Of a stretch of 64,000 nt of DNA, positions 51,399 through 60,371 are shown one piece after another. The position numbers and the translations under genes are program-made. Source of the stretch: Novosphingobium pentaromativorans US6-1 (GTDB taxonomy: Bacteria; Pseudomonadota; Alphaproteobacteria; Sphingomonadales; Sphingomonadaceae); NCBI RefSeq assembly GCF_000767465.1, contig NZ_CP009291.1, positions 1,753,501 through 1,817,500 on the forward strand, in the 5' to 3' direction. Positions within the stretch are counted from its first letter, which is position 1, and every line of letters begins with the position of its first letter. A model generated the notes under the pieces. It searched no databases. It saw only the letters and a program-made list of their open reading frames with translations, and was not told the origin of the DNA.

Positions 51399-52570
51399 GC
51401 CCGCTGCGCCTTCCAGTCGCGCTTGATCTTCTTGGCCAGGGACCACTTGTGAACCTCGGTCGGCCCGTCATAGATACGAAATGCGCGGATTTCGCGGAAG
51501 ATCTGCTCGACCACCGTGTCTCCGGTTACGCCTGTTCCGCCCATGACCTGAACGCAATTGTCCGCCACTCGCATCAGCGCTTCTGACACTGCAACCTTGG
51601 CCATCGAGCTTTCGGCGGTTCCAAGCGATCCTGTGTCGAGCACGCCAGCGCACCAGTCGATGATCAATTCGCATTGTTTGAGGTCGATCAGATTCTGCGC
51701 GAGCATGAAACCAACGCCTTCGTGATCTATCAGCGGCTTACCGAATGCATGGCGCCGGTTGGCATAGTCGGTCGCGATTTCCTGCGCGCGAATGCAGCAT
51801 CCCAGCCAACGCATGCAGTGCGAGAGGCGCGCCGGGCTGAGGCGTACCTGCGCATATTTGAACCCTTCCTGCGGGGCGCCCAGAATATCTTCCGCCGGTA
51901 CTCGCAAATCCTCGATGGCAATCACCGAATGACCGCCTGGCATCGAACTGTCGATGGTGTCGAGCACCCGTTCGATGCGTATCGCCGGATGAGGCAGATC
52001 GACCAGGAACATCGTGGCCGCCATCTTGCCTTCACCGCCGTCGCTACGGGCCATCACGATGCCGACCTTGGCCCCGTCTGCCCCGGTAATGAAAGCCTTG
52101 CGACCGTTTATGACCCAGTGATTGCCGTCAAGTCGCGCTGTCGTCTGCATCATCGAGGGATCCGACCCGGCTCCGCCCTCGGCAGCGGGTTCGGTCATGA
52201 AAAACGCCGAACGCGCCTCACCGGCCACGAGCGGGGCGAGGAAGCGGCGCTTCTGCTCGTCCGAACCGACCTTGCCAAGCAGATACATGTTGCCCTCGTC
52301 CGGCGCCATCGTGTTGCAGGCGAGTGGTCCCAGAGGCGACAGTCCGCTGCGGATCAACACATGCGCGGTTTCGACCTGGGTCAGATGTTCGCCATTGTCG
52401 AGGACATGCGGGGTCAGCACACCGGCGTCACGCGCCCTGGCGCGCAATTCCGAGACGAGCGCATCGCTCGGCCCGTGTGAATCCCTGCGCGGATCGGTCT
52501 CGTAAGGGATCACGACATCGCGGACGAATTTTTCGACCCTTGCCCCGATCTGCTGTGCACGCTCGGTCAT
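51395..52570 (-). CDS. Acyl-CoA dehydrogenase (ACAD10/11-like)
   Basis: A 391-residue FAD enzyme: DNGEHLTQVETAHVLIRSGL, FFMTEPAAEGGAGSDPSMM and WVINGRKAFITGADGAKVGI for FAD and substrate, FGKPLIDHEGVGFMLAQNLI, and the C-terminal QVMGGTGVTGDTVVEQIF with REIRAFRIYDGPTEVHKWS. The position where short-chain ACADs have Glu in YEGT is YDGP here, as in the ACAD10/11 group. Its start overlaps the CoA-transferase B stop by four bases. In ACAD11 chemistry the dehydrogenase domain eliminates phosphate from a phosphorylated acyl-CoA. It may do the same here with the kinase next door. Confidence 0.87.
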   Translation of the reverse strand: MTERAQQIGARVEKFVRDVVIPYETDPRRDSHGPSDALVSELRARARDAGVLTPHVLDNGEHLTQVETAHVLIRSGLSPLGPLACNTMAPDEGNMYLLGKVGSDEQKRRFLAPLVAGEARSAFFMTEPAAEGGAGSDPSMMQTTARLDGNHWVINGRKAFITGADGAKVGIVMARSDGGEGKMAATMFLVDLPHPAIRIERVLDTIDSSMPGGHSVIAIEDLRVPAEDILGAPQEGFKYAQVRLSPARLSHCMRWLGCCIRAQEIATDYANRRHAFGKPLIDHEGVGFMLAQNLIDLKQCELIIDWCAGVLDTGSLGTAESSMAKVAVSEALMRVADNCVQVMGGTGVTGDTVVEQIFREIRAFRIYDGPTEVHKWSLAKKIKRDWKAQRA

Positions 52571-53205
52571 GCCAGATACTCCGCTTCTGTACGCTCCGCC
52601 ACGTCCTGCGCAGTGACGCCGGGCGCAAGCTCAATCAGACGAAACGGGGAACTGCGGTTCTCCCGTTCGAAAACCGCGAGATCGGTTACGATCATGTCCA
52701 CGACATTGCGGCCCGTATAGGGCAGCGTATTCTCGCGGCGGAACTTGGGATTTCCAGCCTTGTCGACGTGATCCATCAGCACGATGATGCGCTTCACGCC
52801 CGCCACGAGGTCCATCGCCCCTCCCGGTCCCTTGACCATCTTTCCCGGAACCATCCAGTTCGACAGGTCGCCGCCCTGGCTTACCTCCATCGCCCCCAGG
52901 ATCGATGCGTCGATATGACCGCCGCGGATCATCGCGAAACTGTCGGCCGACGATACATAGGCCGTGCGCCGCAGTTCGGTGATGGTCTGCTTGCCCGCAT
53001 TGATGATATCCGCGTCGACCGCATCCTCGGTTGGGAAGGGACCAAGTCCCAGGATGCCGTTCTCGGACTGAAGCGTCACATCGATATCGTCATCGATGTA
53101 GTTGGCGACCAGTGTCGGAATCCCGATCCCGAGATTGACGAAAAATCCGTCGTCCAGTTCGCGCGCGGCGCGCGCGGCCATCTGTTCTCGCGTCCAGCCC
53201 GTCAT
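52567..53205 (-). CDS. 3-oxoacid CoA-transferase, subunit B
   Basis: A 212-residue beta subunit with the catalytic Glu in the [12 protein letters not shown] motif (near 48-59), [32 protein letters not shown] and a C-terminal [15 protein letters not shown]. It forms a heteromer with subunit A and moves CoA from a donor such as succinyl-CoA to a 3-oxoacid through a glutamyl-CoA intermediate. Start and stop overlap its neighbours by four bases each. In this operon it could activate the released acid or take CoA off acetoacetyl-like end products. Confidence 0.93.
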   Translation of the reverse strand: MTGWTREQMAARAARELDDGFFVNLGIGIPTLVANYIDDDIDVTLQSENGILGLGPFPTEDAVDADIINAGKQTITELRRTAYVSSADSFAMIRGGHIDASILGAMEVSQGGDLSNWMVPGKMVKGPGGAMDLVAGVKRIIVLMDHVDKAGNPKFRRENTLPYTGRNVVDMIVTDLAVFERENRSSPFRLIELAPGVTAQDVAERTEAEYLA

Positions 53206-53903
53206 GCCGGCACCGCGCTGGTCGTACGACGCTCGATCCGCTTTTCATTGCGGGTCGCGGCAATCAGGCGCTGGACGTAGATGGAGGGAGTATGGATATG
53301 ATCAGGATCCAGTTCGTCCACGAATTCCTCCACTTCCGCAATCGTGACCTTGCCTGCAGTAGCCGCCATGGGGTTGAAGTTGCGCGCCGACTTGCGGAAG
53401 ACAAGGTTGCCGTAGCGATCTGCCCTCCACGCCTTCACCAGCGCAAGGTCGGCGGTTAGCCCCGTCTCAAGCACATAGGTCATGCCGCCGAATTCCTTAA
53501 GCTCTTTTCCCTCTGCCACCAGTGTTCCGACGCCAGTCGCAGTATAGAATCCGGGGATGCCGGCGCCGCCGGCGCGAATACGCTCGGCCAACGTCCCTTG
53601 CGGGCAGAACTCAAGTTCGAGTTCACCGCTGAGATATTGCCTCTCGAACTCCTTGTTTTCGCCGACATAGGACGAGATCATTTTCTTGATCTGGCGCCTG
53701 CGCAGCAGCAGGCCCAGGCCAAAGTCATCGACCCCGGCATTGTTCGAAATCGCTGTGATCCCGGTCGTTCCAGCGGCCAGAATGCCATCAATCAGGGTTT
53801 CGGGAATGCCGCAGAGCCCGAACCCGCCAGCGACGATCGTCATGCCGTCGAAAAGCAGTCCGTCAAGCGCCGAGGCCGCGTCCGAATATATCTTCTGGAC
53901 CAC
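53202..53903 (-). CDS. 3-oxoacid CoA-transferase, subunit A
   Basis: A 233-residue alpha subunit: [56 protein letters not shown] and [20 protein letters not shown], a strong match to ScoA/PcaI-type enzymes. The start is the GTG at 53903 with AGGAGAGAAC upstream. It overlaps subunit B by four bases. IpdA/IpdB of steroid C/D-ring degradation belong to the same superfamily, but this sequence with its SENG partner looks like the ordinary transferase. Confidence 0.93.
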   Translation of the reverse strand: MVQKIYSDAASALDGLLFDGMTIVAGGFGLCGIPETLIDGILAAGTTGITAISNNAGVDDFGLGLLLRRRQIKKMISSYVGENKEFERQYLSGELELEFCPQGTLAERIRAGGAGIPGFYTATGVGTLVAEGKELKEFGGMTYVLETGLTADLALVKAWRADRYGNLVFRKSARNFNPMAATAGKVTIAEVEEFVDELDPDHIHTPSIYVQRLIAATRNEKRIERRTTSAVPA

Positions 53904-53912
53904 GTTCTCTCC

Positions 53913-54653
53913 TTACAATGTGCTGACGAGATGGCCGCCGTCGACTTCTATGACTGATCCGGTCATATAACGTGACGCGTCTGAAGCAAGTAGGAGCAGA
54001 GGACCATCGAGGTCCGGCAGTTCGCCGAGCCGCCTCTGCGGTATGCGCTTCATCATCGCCTGGCCGGCATCCGTCTCCCAGAAACCGGCATTGATTTCGG
54101 TGGCAAAATAGCCCGGCGCAAGCGCGTTGACCCTGATGCCGTAGCGCGCCCATTCCAGCGCCAGTGTTTTCGTGAGCTGGATGACGCCCGCCTTGCTGAC
54201 ATTATAGGGCAAGAGCGCGCCGGCCTGCCGCAATCCCAGGATCGACGCGATATTCACGATCGATCCACCGCCGGCATCCTTCATGACGCGGGCGCAGACC
54301 TGAGCGACGTGAAATACCGCCTTGAGATTGATGTCGAGCACGGAGTCCCAGTCAGCCTCGGTCAGATCAAGTGCCGGTGCGGGCTTCGTTATGCCTGCGT
54401 TGTTGACAAGGATATCGAGCCTGGGGAGCGATCCAAGCAGACTTTCGACAGCCGTCCGGTCGGTCACATCCAGAGCCAGGGGCCGTGCCCCCTTCCCGAT
54501 CTCGGCAGCAAGTTTCTCAAGCGCATCGATCCTGCGCGCAGCAAGGATCACTTCGGCGCCGGCATCGGCAAGGACGCGCGCGAAGTGTGCGCCCAGTCCG
54601 CTAGACGCGCCGGTGACGAGGGCGACCTTGCCCTCGAGGGAAAGGCTCGACAT
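53913..54653 (-). CDS. SDR-family oxidoreductase
   Basis: A 246-residue classical SDR: SLEGKVALVTGASSGLGAHF, DVTDRTAVESL, NNAGITKP, NIASILGLRQAGALLPYNVSK (Ser, Tyr, Lys) and the end YMTGSVIEVDGGHLVS. The Arg after the glycine motif (ILAARRIDAL) suggests NADP(H). The start is the ATG at 54653 with GGAG eight bases upstream. It lies ten bases before the CoA-transferase A start and 43 bases after the acyl-CoA dehydrogenase in the long operon. It likely acts on a ring hydroxyl or a 3-hydroxyacyl-CoA. Confidence 0.88.
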   Translation of the reverse strand: MSSLSLEGKVALVTGASSGLGAHFARVLADAGAEVILAARRIDALEKLAAEIGKGARPLALDVTDRTAVESLLGSLPRLDILVNNAGITKPAPALDLTEADWDSVLDINLKAVFHVAQVCARVMKDAGGGSIVNIASILGLRQAGALLPYNVSKAGVIQLTKTLALEWARYGIRVNALAPGYFATEINAGFWETDAGQAMMKRIPQRRLGELPDLDGPLLLLASDASRYMTGSVIEVDGGHLVSTL

Positions 54654-54695
54654 GGGTATCACTCCTCTACGAGATGATCGATGACGTCGCCGCGG

Positions 54696-55853
54696 TCATG
54701 CGGTGGCGCGCTTCATCAGTTCCTTGCCGATGATCGTCTGCTGGATCTGGGTCGTACCTTCATAGATACGGAAGACGCGCGCATCGCGATAGATCCGCTC
54801 GACAGCGCTGTCACGCATATAACCCGCACCGCCATGGATCTGCACTGCCCGGTCAGCAACGCGACCGACCATCTCGGAACAGAACATCTTGGTGCAGGAT
54901 GCTTCCAGAGACACGCGGTGCCCCTGGTCGAACCGCTGGGCTACGTCGCGCAACATGCATTCGGCAGCGTAGAGATCGGCCTGGCTGTCCGCCAGCATCG
55001 CCTGGATGAGCTGGAAATTGCCGATCGCCTGGCCGAACTGCGTGCGTTCGGAGGCATAGAGAACCGCTTCGTGCAATGCGCGCCGCGCCGTCCCCACACA
55101 GGCTGCCGAGACGCTTATCCGTCCGCGATCGAGCGAGCTCATCGCAGTGCGGAATCCCTTGCCTTCCTCGCCGCCGAGTATGGCCGACGCCGGCACGCGA
55201 ACATTGTCCAGGTGGATGTCGCAGGACCACGCGCCTGACTGGCCCATCTTACGGTCCTTCTTGCCTCGTTCGATCCCAGGCGTATCGCCCGGCACGAGGA
55301 AAGCCGTGACATGGGCGTTCTTCGGCAAGCGCTCCGGCACGGTGCGCGCCATCACGATGAACAGTCCGGCGATGGGACCGTTGGTAATGTACCGCTTGCT
55401 GCCATTGAGCACGTATTCGTCACCGTCGCGCACCGCCGACGTGGTGAGCGCAGCGGCATCCGATCCGGAATGCGGCTCGGTCAGACAGAAACTGGTGATG
55501 ATCTCGCCGCTGGCAACCCTGGGCAGCCATTCCTCACGCTGCGCATCGGTCCCGTCCTTCAGAATGCTCTGCGATCCGAGGCCAAGATTGATACCGACCA
55601 GCGATCGGAAAGCAGGTGCAGCCCAGGTCAACTCCGTCAGGATCTGCGCTTCCTGCCAGGCAGTCAGCCCCAGTCCGCCAAACTCTTCCGGCGTCGTCAG
55701 ACCGAAGAGTCCCATGTCCCTGAAATCCTGAATGATCTCGTCGGGGACGCGGTCTTCCTCGACCACTTTTTCTTCAAGCGGAACCAGCTTCTCGCGTGTG
55801 TAGCGACGGACCGTCTCGACCAGTTGGGCGATTGTGTCTTCATCAATGCTCAT
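54696..55853 (-). CDS. Acyl-CoA dehydrogenase
   Basis: A 385-residue FAD enzyme with SFCLTEPHSGSDAAALTTSA, YVLNGSKRYITNGPIAGLFI, LDRGRISVSAACVGTARRAL, YASERTQFGQAIGNFQLIQA, and the catalytic Glu in RVFRIYEGTTQIQQTIIGKE. All active-site features are intact. It forms the 2,3-double bond in an acyl-CoA, the first step before the MaoC hydratase in the same operon. The start lies three bases after the thiolase stop. Chain length is unknown; bulky substrates are likely given the neighbours. Confidence 0.92.
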   Translation of the reverse strand: MSIDEDTIAQLVETVRRYTREKLVPLEEKVVEEDRVPDEIIQDFRDMGLFGLTTPEEFGGLGLTAWQEAQILTELTWAAPAFRSLVGINLGLGSQSILKDGTDAQREEWLPRVASGEIITSFCLTEPHSGSDAAALTTSAVRDGDEYVLNGSKRYITNGPIAGLFIVMARTVPERLPKNAHVTAFLVPGDTPGIERGKKDRKMGQSGAWSCDIHLDNVRVPASAILGGEEGKGFRTAMSSLDRGRISVSAACVGTARRALHEAVLYASERTQFGQAIGNFQLIQAMLADSQADLYAAECMLRDVAQRFDQGHRVSLEASCTKMFCSEMVGRVADRAVQIHGGAGYMRDSAVERIYRDARVFRIYEGTTQIQQTIIGKELMKRATA

Positions 55854-55856
55854 GGA

Positions 55857-57062
55857 TCAGGCGCCTTCCTGGCCCACGATGGTGATCGCAGCGACGTTCT
55901 GGTTGGGCATTCCGCCCAGATTGTGCGACAGACCGAAGACAGGATTATCCTCTCGCTGGCGATCGCCCGCCCGGCCCAGGATCTGCAGATAGTTTTCGTA
56001 GATCATGCGAATGCCCGAAGCGCCGATCGGATGACCGAAGCACTTCAGTCCGCCATCGATCTGGCATGGATTGCTGCCATCTGCATCGAAGCGACCGTCG
56101 AGCACGTCGCGCCAGCCTTCTCCCACGCGAGAGATATGGAGATCCTCCATCGTGACGAGTTCCGTGACCGAAAAGCAGTCGTGGACTTCGAGCAGGCTGA
56201 CCTGCGAACCCGGATCGGTGATCCCGGCTTCCTGGTAGGCCTTCGTAGCGGCAACGCGGGTGGTATGGAAATAGCTGCCGTCCCAGCCACTGCCCTGAAG
56301 TTCCCAGCCATTGGAGACCGAAAGTTGCAAGGCCTTGACCGTCACGAGGTCGGTCTTGCCGAGCGAGCGCGCGATTTCGGGCGTTGTGACGATGGCCACG
56401 GCGGCGCCATCGGATACGCCGCAGCAGTCGAACAGGCCGAGCGGTTCCGCGATCATCGGCGCATTGAGCACAGTGTCCATGTCCACCGGCTTGCGCAGAT
56501 GCGCCTTGGGGTTCTTGGCACCATTGGCATGACTTTTTACCGAGACGTGCGCCATTGCCCGCTTGAGATCCTCGGGAGCGACGCCGTGACGGGCACGATA
56601 GGCGGATGCCAGCTGGGCGAAATTGCCCGGCGCCGATCCGACTACGCCGATCATGTCGAACATCGTGCCGCGCGTACGCACTGGAAGCCCGCCGTAGCCG
56701 GTATCCTTGAGCTTTTCGACGCCCACCGCCAAAGCGATGTCCGCCGCGCCCGAAGCGACCGCATAGACGGCACCGCGAAACGCCTCGGTGCCGCTGGCGC
56801 AATAGTTCTCCACCTTGGTCACGGCGATATTGGGAAGGCGCAAGGCCATCGCTGCGGGAATACCCGAGGGGCCGATGTTCATTGCATCGAAGCCGACCGA
56901 TAGCCACGCCGCGTCGATCTGCGACGTTTCGATCCCTGCATCGGCGAGCGCCTCGGTATAGGCCTCCACCATCAGGGTATCGGCATCGTCGTTCCAGCGT
57001 TCGCCGAACTTCGCGCACCCCATGCCGAGGATTGCGACCTTGTCCTTGATTCCGCTAGCCAT
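55857..57062 (-). CDS. Thiolase (acetyl-CoA acetyltransferase type)
   Basis: A 401-residue thiolase with its nucleophile Cys in KVENYCASGTEAFRGAVYAV, the HDCF segment LLEVHDCFSVTELVTMEDLH, and the catalytic His in KCFGHPIGASG. It should cleave 3-oxoacyl-CoA with CoA. The start is the ATG at 57062, overlapping the upstream fusion gene by eight bases; the longer frame to 57110 has no site. Unlike the Ltp-like relative at 17662, the catalytic residues are complete. It is likely the beta-oxidation thiolase, assisted by the OB-fold partner encoded just upstream. Confidence 0.9.
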   Translation of the reverse strand: MASGIKDKVAILGMGCAKFGERWNDDADTLMVEAYTEALADAGIETSQIDAAWLSVGFDAMNIGPSGIPAAMALRLPNIAVTKVENYCASGTEAFRGAVYAVASGAADIALAVGVEKLKDTGYGGLPVRTRGTMFDMIGVVGSAPGNFAQLASAYRARHGVAPEDLKRAMAHVSVKSHANGAKNPKAHLRKPVDMDTVLNAPMIAEPLGLFDCCGVSDGAAVAIVTTPEIARSLGKTDLVTVKALQLSVSNGWELQGSGWDGSYFHTTRVAATKAYQEAGITDPGSQVSLLEVHDCFSVTELVTMEDLHISRVGEGWRDVLDGRFDADGSNPCQIDGGLKCFGHPIGASGIRMIYENYLQILGRAGDRQREDNPVFGLSHNLGGMPNQNVAAITIVGQEGA

Positions 57063-58512
57063 TCTTATCGCTCCCGACGGTCGGAACCGCCTTCCAGAAA
57101 TATTGAACAAAGCCGCTGCGATTGTCGCGCGACTTGACGCGGAACATCATGCGCATGGGCGCACCGACCGCAACCTGGCCGGGATCGACGTCCGTGAACT
57201 CGGTCAGCATACGCCCGCCACCTTCGAAGTCGATCATCCCGTAGTAGTTCGGCGGATCGAGCGTGAATGTCAGGCTGTCGGACGTATAGCTCATGACCCG
57301 CGCGGGCACTTCGGCAAGCGGGTAATCTTCCTGCGTACCGATGGCGGGATTGTTCTGGTTGACGCTGATGTCGGTCTTGGGAAACTGGATTGTGCCGGTT
57401 TCCGTGCAGCGTCCGCCGACCAGCCCCAATACCGTCTTTCGGTTGCGATAAAGTGCGGTAAGAACCGGACTCTGGTCGAATTCAGCCCGCTTGCCAAGTT
57501 CGAGCTGGATGTGCCCAGCAAAGGAAAGGTACTTCATGTAATTGGGTTCCTGGCGCCCGCGTTCCAGCCACCCGCTTGCACCCAGCAGCGGCCGAACCGA
57601 CCCGATCGCATCGGTCGCCTCGAACAGCAACACGTCGGCCCCCTGCCCGAAGCCAAGCACCAGCAGCAGATCGCCCGGCTTGGCCGTTTCCAACGAGTGG
57701 GCAAGCATGACCAGCGGATGCGCGGTTCCGGCACTGCCCATCACCGCACCCAGATCGTCGGCTACGGCTTCGGCTGCGATGCCTGCGCGCTTGGCCAAGC
57801 CCGCGGCGATCCCCTTGCCAGGAATGCCGACGATCAGCTTGCTGATGGCCGAGGCGTCCACTCCGCTTTGCTTGAGCAAGCCGGAAATGGCGTTGCCGGC
57901 CAGCTTGGAATAGCCCTCATCACGAACCCAGCGGGCTTCCCAGCCGGTATCGAACTCCTCACCTTCGGGGCGGAAGTGGTCGACGAAGTCAGCAGACACA
58001 CTGTAGCTGTCGACCAGCCTTGCGAGCCCGTCCCCCTCGCCGATCACGAAGGCTGCGGCCCCGTCACCATTGAGGAGCTCATCCTCCGAGGCTGGACGCG
58101 CGCGCCGCGATTCCGACGCCGTGACCAGCACCGTTCCGCTAGACGCCGAGCGGCAGGCCTGCAGCAGCGCGCCGGCACCTGCCTTCTGGCTCATGCCGAT
58201 GTCGATCGTAGCGACGTGGTCTGAAAGGTTGAGCGCTTCCTTCAAGATCCCCGAATTCTGCCTGTCGGCAAACGGAGCGCTGCTGGAGGCGAGCATCACC
58301 GTGGCGATGTCCTCGCGACTGCGATCCGCAAGGCAGTCTCGCGCCGCCTCGACCGCCATCGTGACGACATCCTCGTCCCAGTTCACCATCGACCGTTCGC
58401 CCTTGGCGAGTCGCCCAAGGCCCGGTGCAAACCACTTGTTAGCCGCGTGCACGGCGGCCCGCTGCAAGCGCAGACGGGGCACATAGGCGCCGAAAGATTG
58501 GATACCAGCCAT
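57055..58512 (-). CDS. HMG-CoA-synthase-like protein fused to a DUF35 OB-fold domain
   Basis: A 485-residue fusion. Residues 1-330 are a thiolase/HMG-CoA-synthase fold: SFGAYVPRLRLQRAAVHAAN, VMLASSSAPFADRQNSGILK, and GDGAAAFVIGEGDGLARLVD. The expected nucleophile segment reads IDIGMSQKAGAGALLQAC, with no Cys at the usual place, so HMG-CoA synthase activity is unlikely. Residues 340-485 are a DUF35 OB fold whose zinc ribbon is degenerate: only one Cys remains in GGRCTETGTIQFP. The OB part still reads APMRMMFRVKSRDN. It is coupled to both the thiolase (eight-base overlap) and the MaoC gene (one base), so it is probably a structural or aldolase-like partner of the thiolase. Confidence 0.82.
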   Translation of the reverse strand: MAGIQSFGAYVPRLRLQRAAVHAANKWFAPGLGRLAKGERSMVNWDEDVVTMAVEAARDCLADRSREDIATVMLASSSAPFADRQNSGILKEALNLSDHVATIDIGMSQKAGAGALLQACRSASSGTVLVTASESRRARPASEDELLNGDGAAAFVIGEGDGLARLVDSYSVSADFVDHFRPEGEEFDTGWEARWVRDEGYSKLAGNAISGLLKQSGVDASAISKLIVGIPGKGIAAGLAKRAGIAAEAVADDLGAVMGSAGTAHPLVMLAHSLETAKPGDLLLVLGFGQGADVLLFEATDAIGSVRPLLGASGWLERGRQEPNYMKYLSFAGHIQLELGKRAEFDQSPVLTALYRNRKTVLGLVGGRCTETGTIQFPKTDISVNQNNPAIGTQEDYPLAEVPARVMSYTSDSLTFTLDPPNYYGMIDFEGGGRMLTEFTDVDPGQVAVGAPMRMMFRVKSRDNRSGFVQYFWKAVPTVGSDKNG

Positions 58513-59372
58513 CAGCTTGCAAACTCCACAAATCCATTGTTGATCGCCGTCACGGAGCGAGCCGGGACTTCGACCTTGTAGGCCGCCCTGCCATCGCCTT
58601 CGCGCCAGATCGACACTACCAGTTCGTCGCCGGGAAAGACCGGCGCGGTGAAACGCGCATCGAGACGCTTGAGCCGACCGCCGTCATTGCCGAGAAGCTG
58701 TGCGACAATGACCCGCGTACCGATGCCGTAAGTGCACAATCCGTGCAGGATCGGCCGCGGCAACCCCGCGTCCCGCGCAACGGCAGGATCGGCATGGAGC
58801 GGGTTGTAGTCGCCAGAGAGCCGGTAGATCAGCGCCTGTTCCGGACGTGTCTGCACAGTGACGGATATGTCGGGCGCCCGCTCGGGGACCGCGTGCGGTC
58901 TGGGCGGCTCTCCCTCGGATCCACCATGTCCGCCGTTGCCGCGAAGGAAGGATGTCTGCGTGACACTCGCCAGCAGGTCTCCATTCGCGGCATCGAAGAT
59001 CTTGCGAAGAGACGAAAGCAGAGCGCCTTTTTCCGCACCCTTGTCGAAGATGGACTCAATCGTCATCTCGCTGCGCACCTCGCCTTCCACCGGCAGGGGC
59101 CGGTAGAATCTGACGGATTGTTCGGCGTGCAGCACTCGCTTCCAGTCGATCCCGTATTCCGGCTCTTTCTGCCAGAAGCCCGGATAGCCCAGCACTACCG
59201 CCATGGATGGCAGCGCTTCCAGACCTTCTTCGTAGACGAAGCGCAGGTCTCCGGCTTCCGGATCCTGCCCAGCCCCAACGCCAAGCGCATAAAGCATGGT
59301 GCTGCGCTTGCTGTAGGCATGCTTGGTCACGCGCGGCGCAAGCGAGAGCAGTCGTGCGGGATCGAACTGCAC
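58512..59372 (-). CDS. MaoC-type (MFE-2-like) enoyl-CoA hydratase, double hot-dog
   Basis: A 286-residue paralogue of 18809-19666. The C-terminal hot-dog carries the hydratase-2 motif YRLSGDYNPLHADPAVARDA with catalytic Asp and His, followed by LPRPILHGLCTYGIGTRVIV. The N-terminal hot-dog keeps HAEQSVRFYRPLPVEGEVRS. It hydrates enoyl-CoA to (R)-3-hydroxyacyl-CoA for the adjoining SDR. The stop and the next start share one base. Length and layout match hydratases for bulky or steroid-type side chains. Confidence 0.9.
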   Translation of the reverse strand: MQFDPARLLSLAPRVTKHAYSKRSTMLYALGVGAGQDPEAGDLRFVYEEGLEALPSMAVVLGYPGFWQKEPEYGIDWKRVLHAEQSVRFYRPLPVEGEVRSEMTIESIFDKGAEKGALLSSLRKIFDAANGDLLASVTQTSFLRGNGGHGGSEGEPPRPHAVPERAPDISVTVQTRPEQALIYRLSGDYNPLHADPAVARDAGLPRPILHGLCTYGIGTRVIVAQLLGNDGGRLKRLDARFTAPVFPGDELVVSIWREGDGRAAYKVEVPARSVTAINNGFVEFAS

Positions 59373-59374
59373 GG

Positions 59375-60286
59375 TCAGATCGGATCCCAGCTGAACACGT
59401 CGCCCGAACGCTCCATTTTATGGAACGAGCTACGGAAAGCCGGCAGCAGATCGGACACGATCGAATCCGGCGTCCACCCTTCCGAGCGATGCATCGAGCG
59501 GATCGGACGCGGGACCGAGAAGAGGAATATCTCGTTCTTGCGGACAGCGAAGATCTGCCCGGTCACTTCCTTGGCTTCGTCGGAAAGCAGCCCAACGGCG
59601 AGCGGCGCGATCTTGTCCGGGGTCATTGACTTGATGCGCTCGACGCGCTTGCGCTCTTCTTCGTTCTGCGGCGGGATCGTCGCAGTCATGCGACTCCATG
59701 CGAAAGGAGCGATGCAGTTGGAATTGACATTCGAGCGCGCCATGTCGAGCGCGATCGAATTCGACAAACCGACCACGCCCATCTTCGCCGCCGAGTAGTT
59801 CGCCTGGCCGAAGTTGCCGATCAGGCCCGAGGTGGAGGTGAAGTGGACGAACGATCCCGATCCCTGCTCCTTGAAGGCAAGGGCCGCGGCCTTGGATACG
59901 TAGAAATACCCGTTCAGGTTGATGCGGATCAGCGTATCCCAATCGTCCTGGCTCATCTTGTGGAAGATGCGGTCGCGCAAGATGCCCGCATTGTTCACAA
60001 CGCCGTCGATACGGCCAAAGCGGTCGATTGCGTCGCCGATGATGGACTGCGCGCCCTGAGGATTGGAGATGTCAGCGGTATTCGCGACAGCATCGCCGCC
60101 GAATCCCTTGATCTCGTTCACGACTTCCTGCGCCGGACCGACATCCGCGCCGTCGCCTTCCTGCGATCCACCGAGATCGTTGACCACCACCTTGGCGCCC
60201 TCGCGCGCGGCGAGCAGAGCAATTTCCCGCCCGATTCCGCGGCCGGCACCCGTTACAGCAACGACCTTGTCCTTCAGCTTAGCCAT
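59375..60286 (-). CDS. MFE-2-type SDR, (R)-3-hydroxyacyl-CoA dehydrogenase
   Basis: A 303-residue SDR with VVAVTGAGRGIGREIALLAA, VVNDLGGSQEGDGADVGPAQ, NNAGILRDRIFHKMSQDDWD, the active site FGQANYSAAKMGVVGLSNSI, and the extended C-terminal tail. It is the paralogue of 19686-20615 and pairs with the MaoC hydratase two bases downstream. The start is the ATG at 60286 with AAAGGGAG upstream. It is the first gene of the eleven-gene operon, with the divergent IclR gene 98 bases away. Confidence 0.9.
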   Translation of the reverse strand: MAKLKDKVVAVTGAGRGIGREIALLAAREGAKVVVNDLGGSQEGDGADVGPAQEVVNEIKGFGGDAVANTADISNPQGAQSIIGDAIDRFGRIDGVVNNAGILRDRIFHKMSQDDWDTLIRINLNGYFYVSKAAALAFKEQGSGSFVHFTSTSGLIGNFGQANYSAAKMGVVGLSNSIALDMARSNVNSNCIAPFAWSRMTATIPPQNEEERKRVERIKSMTPDKIAPLAVGLLSDEAKEVTGQIFAVRKNEIFLFSVPRPIRSMHRSEGWTPDSIVSDLLPAFRSSFHKMERSGDVFSWDPI

Positions 60287-60328
60287 CAGTCTCCCTTTCA
60301 ATTGCCGACTCAGCTAGCAGCTAATTGA

Positions 60329-60350
60329 CAATCATTCAATATAGTGATTG
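60329..60350. promoter_or_regulatory. Inverted repeat in the IclR-operon divergent promoter
   Basis: CAATCA (60329-60334) and TGATTG (60345-60350) are perfect inverted arms around ten AT-rich bases, centred between the SDR operon (minus) and the iclR gene (plus). This is a candidate IclR operator. A TTGACA at 60325-60330 overlaps one arm. Confidence 0.45.
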
Positions 60351-60355
60351 ACGCC

Positions 60356-60371
60356 ATTCATAATGATGAAT
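60356..60371. promoter_or_regulatory. Second inverted repeat before the IclR gene
   Basis: ATTCAT (60356-60361), AATG, ATGAAT (60366-60371) is a perfect repeat ending 13 bases before the iclR start. Binding here would block iclR transcription or translation and suggests autoregulation. Confidence 0.45.

Noticed and set aside
52567..53903. Assigning the CoA-transferase pair to IpdAB of steroid C/D-ring degradation
   Set aside because: The [10 protein letters not shown] and ScoA-like motifs fit the ordinary 3-oxoacid CoA-transferase; IpdAB lacks this catalytic pattern as far as I know.
55311..56903. 530-residue plus-strand frame over the acyl-CoA dehydrogenase and thiolase genes
   Set aside because: Spans two motif-complete minus-strand genes and shows no domain of its own.
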